NCBI RefSeq assembly: GCF_003205295.1
Contig: NZ_QJRP01000017.1
Span: 1 to 64,000 of the forward strand
Reading direction: 5' to 3'
DNA length: 64,000 bases
From: Pseudomonas mosselii
Lineage (GTDB): Bacteria; Pseudomonadota; Gammaproteobacteria; Pseudomonadales; Pseudomonadaceae
A program made the position numbers and the translations under genes. This document shows, piece after piece, positions 58,194 through 64,000 of this stretch. Below the pieces are notes generated by a model. The model saw only the letters and a program-made list of their open reading frames with translations. It ran no database searches and was not told where the DNA came from. Within the stretch, counting starts at the first letter, position 1, and each line of letters begins with the position of its first letter.

Positions 58194-61100
58194 GTGTCAG
58201 TTCTGCGCCTACCGCAAATGTCGGCCACGGCCGGCAAACAAACCTGGGGCAACCTGCCCGGCGCCGCCTTGAGCCTGGCCATCGCCGAGGCGGCCAGTAC
58301 CGCCGGTCGTTTCACCTTGCTGCTGACCGCCGACAGCCAGGCGGCCGACCGCCTCGAGCAGGAGCTGCGCTTCTTCGCGCCGGCGCTTCCGGTGCTGCCG
58401 TTCCCCGACTGGGAAACCCTGCCCTACGACCTGTTCTCGCCGCACCAGGACATCATCTCCCAGCGCATCGCCAGCCTCTACCGGCTGCCGGAGCTGGACC
58501 ACGGCATCCTCGTCGTGCCGATCACCACCGCCCTGCACCGCCTGGCCCCCACGCGCTTCCTGCTGGGCAGCAGCCTGGTGCTGGACATCGGCCAGAAGAT
58601 CGACGTCGAGCAGATGCGCGCACGTCTCGAGGCCAGCGGCTATCGCTGCGTCGACACGGTCTACGAGCATGGCGAGTTCGCCGTGCGCGGCGCGCTGATC
58701 GACCTGTTCCCCATGGGCAGCAAGCAGCCGTACCGCATCGACCTGTTCGACGATGAGATCGAGACCCTGCGCACCTTCGACCCGGAGTCGCAGCGCTCGA
58801 TCGACAAGGTCGACTCGATCCGCCTGCTGCCGGCACGCGAGTTCCCCATGCAGAAGGACGAGGTGACCCGCTTCAAGGCGCGTTTCCGCGAACGCTTCGA
58901 CGTGGATTTTCGCCGCAGCGCGATCTTCCAGGACCTCACCAGCGGCATCATTCCCGCCGGCATCGAGTACTACCTGCCGCTGTTCTTCGAAGAGACCGCC
59001 ACGCTGTTCGACTACCTGCCGGCCGACACCCAGGTGTTCTCCCTGCCGGGCGTGGAGCAGGCCGCCGAGCACTTCTGGAACGACGTGCGCGGGCGCTATG
59101 AAGAGCGCCGCGGCGACCTCAGCCGGCCATTGCTGCCGCCGGCCGAGCTATTCCTGCCGGTGGAGGACTGCTTCGCCCGCCTCAAGCAATGGCCGCGGGT
59201 GGTGGCCGGTGCCGACGACGTCGAGCCCGGCGTCGGCCGCGAGCGCTTCCCGGCCCGCGCCCTGCCCAACCTGGCGATCGAGGCCAAGGCCAACCAGCCG
59301 CTGGCGGAGCTGTCGAACTTCCTCGACCAGTTCCCCGGCCGCGTGCTCTTTACCGCCGAGTCTGCGGGCCGGCGCGAAGTGCTGCTGGAACTGCTCGAGC
59401 GCCTGAAGCTGCGCCCGCACACCGTCGACGGCTGGGCCGACTTCGTCAGCGGCAGCGAGCGCCTGGCGATCACCATCGCGCCGCTGGACGACGGCCTGCT
59501 GCTGGACGACCCCAGCCTGGCCCTGGTCGCCGAAAGCCCGCTGTTCGGCCAGCGCGTGATGCAGCGCCGGCGCCGCGAGAAACGCGGCGAGGCGGCCAAC
59601 GACGCGGTAATCAAGAACCTCACCGAGCTGCGCGAAGGCGCCCCGGTGGTGCACATCGACCACGGCGTGGGCCGCTACCTGGGCCTGGCGACCCTGGAGA
59701 TCGACGGCCAGGCCGCCGAGTTCCTCACCCTCGAATACGCCGAGGGCGCCAAGCTCTACGTGCCGGTGGCCAACCTGCACCTGATCGCCCGCTACACCGG
59801 TAGCGACGACGCCCTGGCGCCGCTGCACCGGCTGGGCTCCGAAGCCTGGCAAAAAGCCAAGCGCAAGGCCGCCGAGCAAGTGCGCGACGTCGCCGCCGAA
59901 CTGCTCGACATCTATGCCCGCCGCGCTGCGCGCAAAGGCTATGCCTTCGCCGACCCGGCCGCCGACTACGCCACCTTCAGCGCCGGCTTCCCGTTCGAGG
60001 AAACCCCCGACCAGCAGGCCGCCATCGAGGCGGTGCGTGCCGACATGCTCGCCGGCCAGCCCATGGACCGCCTGGTCTGCGGCGATGTCGGCTTCGGCAA
60101 GACCGAGGTGGCCATGCGCGCCGCCTTCATCGCCGTGCACGGCGGGCGCCAGGTCGCATTGCTGGTACCCACCACCCTGCTCGCCCAGCAGCACTACAAC
60201 AGCTTCCGCGACCGCTTCGCCGACTGGCCGGTGAAGGTCGAGGTGATGAGCCGCTTCAAGTCGGCCAAGGAAGTCGCCAGCGCCGCGGCGGACCTGGCCG
60301 AGGGCAAGATCGACATCCTCATCGGCACCCACAAGCTGCTGCAGGACGATGTGCGCTTCAAGGACCTGGGCCTGGCCATCATCGACGAGGAGCACCGCTT
60401 CGGCGTGCGCCAGAAAGAGCAGCTCAAGGCCCTGCGCAGCGAAGTGGACATCCTCACCCTGACCGCAACGCCCATTCCGCGCACGCTGAACATGGCGGTG
60501 TCGGGCATGCGTGACCTGTCGATCATCGCCACCCCGCCGGCCAGGCGCCTGTCGGTGCGCACCTTCGTCATGGAGCAGAACAAGAGCACGGTCAAGGAAG
60601 CGCTGCTGCGCGAACTGCTGCGCGGCGGCCAGGTGTACTACCTGCACAACGACGTCAAGACCATCGAGAAGTGCGCCGCGGAACTGGCCGAACTGGTGCC
60701 AGAAGCACGCATCGGCATCGGCCACGGGCAGATGCGCGAGCGCGAACTCGAACAGGTGATGAGCGACTTCTACCACAAGCGCTTCAACGTGCTGATCGCC
60801 TCGACCATCATCGAGACCGGCATCGACGTACCCAGCGCCAACACCATCGTCATCGAGCGCGCCGACAAGTTCGGCCTGGCCCAGTTGCACCAGTTGCGCG
60901 GCCGGGTCGGCCGTAGCCACCACCAGGCCTATGCCTACCTGCTGACGCCGCCGCGCCAGCAGATCAGCGCCGATGCCGAAAAGCGCCTGGAGGCCATCGC
61001 CAACACCCAGGACCTGGGCGCCGGCTTCGTCCTGGCCACCAACGACCTGGAGATCCGCGGCGCCGGCGAGCTGCTCGGCGAAGGCCAGAGCGGGCAGATC

Positions 61101-61643
61101 CAGGCGGTCGGCTTCACCCTGTACATGGAAATGCTCGAGCGCGCGGTCAAGGCCATCCGCAAGGGCAACCAGCCGAACCTCGAGCAGCCCCTCGGCGGCG
61201 GCCCGGAGATCAACCTGCGCCTGCCGGCGCTGATCCCCGAGGACTACCTGCCCGACGTGCATGCGCGCCTGATCCTCTACAAGCGCATCGCCTCGGCGGC
61301 CGACGAAGAGGGCCTCAAGGACCTGCAGGTGGAGATGATCGACCGCTTCGGCCTGCTGCCCGAGCCGACCAAGAACCTGATGCGCCTGACCCTGCTCAAG
61401 CTGCAGGCGGAAAAGCTCGGCATCAAGAAAGTCGATGCCGGCCCCAACGGCGGCAAGCTCGAGTTCGAGGCCGAAACCCCGGTCGACCCGCTGACCCTGA
61501 TCAAGCTGATCCAGGGCCAGCCCAAACGCTACAAGTTCGAAGGCGCGACCCAGTTCCGCTTCCTGGTACCGATGGAGCGCCCCGAAGAACGTTTCAACAC
61601 CCTGGAAGCGCTGTTCGAGCGCCTCACCCCACAAACCCCATAA
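58194..61643 (+). CDS. mfd: Transcription-repair coupling factor
   Basis: A 1149-residue translocase from a GTG start. The N-terminal UvrB-like module has PFPDWETLPYDLFSPHQDII. The RNA-polymerase-interaction (CarD-like) domain lies near 480-550 (VVHIDHGVGRYLGL). The RecG-like motor has Walker A GDVGFGKTEVAMRA near 630, the DEEH box IIDEEHRFGVRQ near 730 and a TRG-type region later. The C-terminal domain closes the UvrA site. It removes stalled polymerase and recruits UvrA. Confidence 0.97.
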   Translation: MSVLRLPQMSATAGKQTWGNLPGAALSLAIAEAASTAGRFTLLLTADSQAADRLEQELRFFAPALPVLPFPDWETLPYDLFSPHQDIISQRIASLYRLPELDHGILVVPITTALHRLAPTRFLLGSSLVLDIGQKIDVEQMRARLEASGYRCVDTVYEHGEFAVRGALIDLFPMGSKQPYRIDLFDDEIETLRTFDPESQRSIDKVDSIRLLPAREFPMQKDEVTRFKARFRERFDVDFRRSAIFQDLTSGIIPAGIEYYLPLFFEETATLFDYLPADTQVFSLPGVEQAAEHFWNDVRGRYEERRGDLSRPLLPPAELFLPVEDCFARLKQWPRVVAGADDVEPGVGRERFPARALPNLAIEAKANQPLAELSNFLDQFPGRVLFTAESAGRREVLLELLERLKLRPHTVDGWADFVSGSERLAITIAPLDDGLLLDDPSLALVAESPLFGQRVMQRRRREKRGEAANDAVIKNLTELREGAPVVHIDHGVGRYLGLATLEIDGQAAEFLTLEYAEGAKLYVPVANLHLIARYTGSDDALAPLHRLGSEAWQKAKRKAAEQVRDVAAELLDIYARRAARKGYAFADPAADYATFSAGFPFEETPDQQAAIEAVRADMLAGQPMDRLVCGDVGFGKTEVAMRAAFIAVHGGRQVALLVPTTLLAQQHYNSFRDRFADWPVKVEVMSRFKSAKEVASAAADLAEGKIDILIGTHKLLQDDVRFKDLGLAIIDEEHRFGVRQKEQLKALRSEVDILTLTATPIPRTLNMAVSGMRDLSIIATPPARRLSVRTFVMEQNKSTVKEALLRELLRGGQVYYLHNDVKTIEKCAAELAELVPEARIGIGHGQMRERELEQVMSDFYHKRFNVLIASTIIETGIDVPSANTIVIERADKFGLAQLHQLRGRVGRSHHQAYAYLLTPPRQQISADAEKRLEAIANTQDLGAGFVLATNDLEIRGAGELLGEGQSGQIQAVGFTLYMEMLERAVKAIRKGNQPNLEQPLGGGPEINLRLPALIPEDYLPDVHARLILYKRIASAADEEGLKDLQVEMIDRFGLLPEPTKNLMRLTLLKLQAEKLGIKKVDAGPNGGKLEFEAETPVDPLTLIKLIQGQPKRYKFEGATQFRFLVPMERPEERFNTLEALFERLTPQTP

Positions 61644-61652
61644 GGAAGCTTC

Positions 61653-62213
61653 ATGCGTGCCATCCGTTGCCTGACCCTGCTGCTGGCCCTGCTCGCGCCG
61701 GCTGCCTTCGCCGCAGGGCCCTACCAGGTGGAAATGATCCTGGTGCGGCAAAACGCCGTGCCGGCGATCACCAGCCCGTTTGCCCCGGAAGACTGGAGCG
61801 CCGGCGCGCCGCGCCTGGACAAGGGGGCCGAACGCCCCACCGGCCTGGGCGACGAAGTCACCCGCCTGCAGGCCACCGCAGACTACACCGTGCTGCTGCA
61901 CAGGGCCTGGCAACAGGACGGCGATGCCGTCGCCCTGAGCGCCGGTGACGAGCAGTTCGGCCACTTCCCCATCGAAGGCAACCTGACCATCAAGGAAGGC
62001 CGTTTCATCGCGGTCGATGCCAGCCTCTGGGTCAACCAGCTCGACGCCAACGGCAGTGTGCTGCGCAGCGAACAGTTCAAGCAGAGCAACAGCAACATGA
62101 AGGCCGGCCAGCTGACCTTCCTCGATGGCGGGCACCTGGCGCTGCTGCTCAAGGTCTCGCCGGCCGGCATGCGCAAGATCCCGCTGCCGGATCCGGAAAT
62201 GATGGAGCAGTGA
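61653..62213 (+). CDS. CsiV-family periplasmic protein
   Basis: A 186-residue secreted protein (signal peptide to about AAFA at 20). The mature part begins GPYQVEMILVRQNAVP and has IEGNLTIKEGRFIAVDASLW in the beta-rich middle, with ADYTVLLHRAWQQ before it, as in CsiV-like proteins found downstream of mfd. CsiV in Shewanella supports cell division through peptidoglycan synthase control. That role is known only for the relative. It follows mfd by 9 bp and is probably co-transcribed. Confidence 0.8.
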   Translation: MRAIRCLTLLLALLAPAAFAAGPYQVEMILVRQNAVPAITSPFAPEDWSAGAPRLDKGAERPTGLGDEVTRLQATADYTVLLHRAWQQDGDAVALSAGDEQFGHFPIEGNLTIKEGRFIAVDASLWVNQLDANGSVLRSEQFKQSNSNMKAGQLTFLDGGHLALLLKVSPAGMRKIPLPDPEMMEQ

Positions 62214-62217
62214 AACC

Positions 62218-64000
62218 GTGAACGCCGATGTGCAGAAGCTGGCAGCCGAGAATCCGAGCTGGAAGCGCGATTTTTCCGCGGCCACCCTGCAACGCGGCGA
62301 ACGCTACGCCGAACAGGGCCTGGTGCAGATCCAGTCCCACGGCGACTCGCGCATCGAGTCCACCTGCCACGGCAGCGGCGGCAACATCTACCGCCAGCGG
62401 ATCATCATCACTGCCGGCCCCTCCGGGCAATGCCATGTGCGCGGCGACTGCTCCTGTCCGGTGGGCACCAACTGCAAGCACTGCGCCGCAGCGCTCTACA
62501 CCCTGGCCAACAGCCACGGACACGGCGCTGCCAACGGCGACCAGTTGCCCCATCACCTGCAGCACTGGCTGCAGGGCCTGGAGCCGCCCACGTTCCGGCA
62601 GGGCGACGCCGAAGACAAACGGGGCCGCATGGTCTGCTACCAGCTGGTGCTCAACGACGATCCCAGCAGTTGCGCGCTGCGCGTGCGCAAGGGCACCCGC
62701 GCAGAGCACGGCATTCGCTACAGCCGCATCCAGTCGCTGTATGAACTGCTCTACGAGCCCCCGAAGTTCGTCAAGGAAGAGGACCTGCGCATCCTTCGCC
62801 AGCTCTCGGCGCAGACCGCGCCCTACGGCCATGAGCGCGGCTATGCACTCAAGGGGCTCGAGGGCGGCGAGTTGCTGCAGCGGGCGCTGGACACCGGACG
62901 CCTGATGCTCATCGACGACCTGCCCCTGCTGACCCAGGGCGCGCCTCGTCAGGCGGACTTCCGCTGGGTGCGCCTGGACAGCGGCGACTACAGGGGCATG
63001 TGGTACAACGGCGAGGAACCGCTCAATTGCGTGCTGCCGCTGGTGCCGCTGTACTACTTCGACATCGACACCCATGAGGTCGGCAGCGTTTCCCACGACC
63101 TGGATCCGCACACTGCCCTGCAGCTGTCCCTTGCTCCCGATGTACCGGAACACCTCATCGTGCCCCTCAGCCACAAGCTCAACGCCCTCAACCATCACCT
63201 GCCGACGCCCACCACCGTGCAGCAGGAGCAGCTCGACGGCATCGAGCCGACCCCGCACCTGACCCTCGGCAGCCTCGAATTCAGCGCCTACACGCCCAAG
63301 ACCGGGCGCATGCAGCGGCAAATGCAGCACCGCGCCGCACTGGCGTTCGACTACGACGGCCTGCGTGCCAGTGGCGGCGACGACAAGCCGCTGAGCCGCC
63401 TGGTGGGCAGCACCAGCCAGCGCATCCGCCGCCAGCCCCAAGCCGAGCAGGCATTGCGCAAGGCATTGCGCGAGCATGGTTTCAAGCCCGCCACCCGCCA
63501 GAGCAAGGCCCTGCCCGACAGCGCCGGCGAGATGTATCAGTTGCCCGACGACGAAGCCTGGCTACGTTTCGCCCGCGAGGGCCTGCCGCGCCTGCGCGAG
63601 GCCGGCTGGGCCATCGATGTGCACCGCGACTTCGCCTTCAACCTGCACGAGGTCGACGACTGGTACGCCACCATCGACGAAGCGCCGGGCCATGAGTGGT
63701 TCGACCTGGAGCTGGGCATCGTCGTCGATGGCCAGCGCCACAGCCTGCTGCCCATCGTCCTGCAACTGCTGCGCGCCAGCCCCGAGCTGCTGCGCCCCAG
63801 CGAACTGGCACGGCGCAGTGACGACGAACACCTGCTGATCGACCTCAACCGCGCCCGCCACGACAGCCCGGCGCTGCGGGTCGCCCTGCCCTACGGGCGG
63901 ATCAAGGCGGTCATGGGCACCCTGGGCGAGCTGTACCTGCACGACGACGCCAGCGGCCCGAGCCTGCGCCTGGAGCGCGCCGACGCCGCGCGCCTGAACG
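62218..64000 (+). CDS. SWIM zinc-finger SNF2-type helicase, 5' part
   Basis: At least 594 residues from GTG 62218; the gene continues past the window. The N-terminal SWIM zinc finger is DCSCPVGTNCKHCAAALYTL at about residues 77-96. The following region, rich in beta strands, corresponds to the pre-helicase domain of bacterial SNF2 proteins; the Walker motifs should lie beyond the edge. It starts four bases after the stop of the csiV-like gene, so translation may be coupled. Bacterial SWIM-SNF2 proteins are related to RapA, but their targets are not established. Confidence 0.85.
   Translation, partial: MNADVQKLAAENPSWKRDFSAATLQRGERYAEQGLVQIQSHGDSRIESTCHGSGGNIYRQRIIITAGPSGQCHVRGDCSCPVGTNCKHCAAALYTLANSHGHGAANGDQLPHHLQHWLQGLEPPTFRQGDAEDKRGRMVCYQLVLNDDPSSCALRVRKGTRAEHGIRYSRIQSLYELLYEPPKFVKEEDLRILRQLSAQTAPYGHERGYALKGLEGGELLQRALDTGRLMLIDDLPLLTQGAPRQADFRWVRLDSGDYRGMWYNGEEPLNCVLPLVPLYYFDIDTHEVGSVSHDLDPHTALQLSLAPDVPEHLIVPLSHKLNALNHHLPTPTTVQQEQLDGIEPTPHLTLGSLEFSAYTPKTGRMQRQMQHRAALAFDYDGLRASGGDDKPLSRLVGSTSQRIRRQPQAEQALRKALREHGFKPATRQSKALPDSAGEMYQLPDDEAWLRFAREGLPRLREAGWAIDVHRDFAFNLHEVDDWYATIDEAPGHEWFDLELGIVVDGQRHSLLPIVLQLLRASPELLRPSELARRSDDEHLLIDLNRARHDSPALRVALPYGRIKAVMGTLGELYLHDDASGPSLRLERADAARLN

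Noticed and set aside
59148..62285. 1045-codon open frame antisense to mfd
   Set aside because: It is a shadow of GC-rich codons. The sense strand encodes complete Mfd motifs, and the antisense frame has biased, repetitive composition and no known domain.

Overview
The window is a GC-rich (roughly 63-66 %) chromosomal segment of a Pseudomonas species, most likely of the P. putida group. The evidence is the gene content and order (mfd, a long type-I gap, sthA, lolCDE, copper copRS, queF, a PilZ gene next to mlaA, hsbRA, tal and dusA in one block), the codon use, and the dense interspersed palindromic (REP/BIME) elements in the gaps. No rRNA, tRNA or CRISPR array was seen. I found 62 protein genes and one broken gene.

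Layout. 1-3.4 kb: a likely amine or amino-acid catabolic cassette (YkvI-type transporter, RidA imine deaminase, DadA-like FAD oxidase) facing a XRE-cupin regulator across a palindromic operator. 3.6-10 kb: TauE-type exporter, two tandem DUF1176 genes, an orphan heme oxygenase, a GNAT gene, a yefM-yoeB toxin-antitoxin pair, and a broken MLKIVPDPP-family gene behind a structured leader. 10-16 kb: a chemoreceptor with a flagellar-type promoter, an MFS transporter, an SbmA/YddA-like ABC transporter, and a GNAT gene. 16-21.2 kb: soluble NAD-dependent formate dehydrogenase fdsGBAD. 21.4-21.7 kb: a MITE-like element and REP pair. 21.8-27.3 kb: a yjfIJKL/ygiB/gsp-synthase-like envelope operon, with a zinc-ribbon gene and a small ORF upstream. 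27.3-31.5 kb: TonB receptor with FecR and FecI. 31.7-36.6 kb: the most accessory stretch, with a hydrolase, a glycine-rich unknown, a gene of lower GC overlapping an aminoglycoside-kinase-like gene, and two small DUF3077/DUF6124-type genes. 36.8-64 kb: core genome (dusA, tal, a PhoD-like phosphatase, hsbRA, mlaA, queF, copper response, lolCDE, sthA, apbE, gap, mfd, csiV-like, and the 5' part of a SWIM/SNF2 helicase).

The strongest unusual signal is a pair of promoter-plus-leader modules about 200 nt long, at 9.69-9.93 kb (minus strand) and 35.69-35.92 kb (plus strand). Each lies in front of an MLKIVPDPP-type small gene. Both copies have the same promoter geometry (TTG, 17-bp spacer, TAGTCT), a 5' hairpin at the expected transcript start, two hairpins with near-identical 8-nt loops, and a 13-14 bp long-range stem with an internal hairpin. 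A single-stranded element is complementary to both loops. The loop sequence and its complement change together between the two copies, which argues for a conserved, possibly switching, RNA fold. I know of no described family that matches it. Other notable points are a dusA 5'-end duplication flanking the second module, and a HAD protein without its catalytic aspartates.
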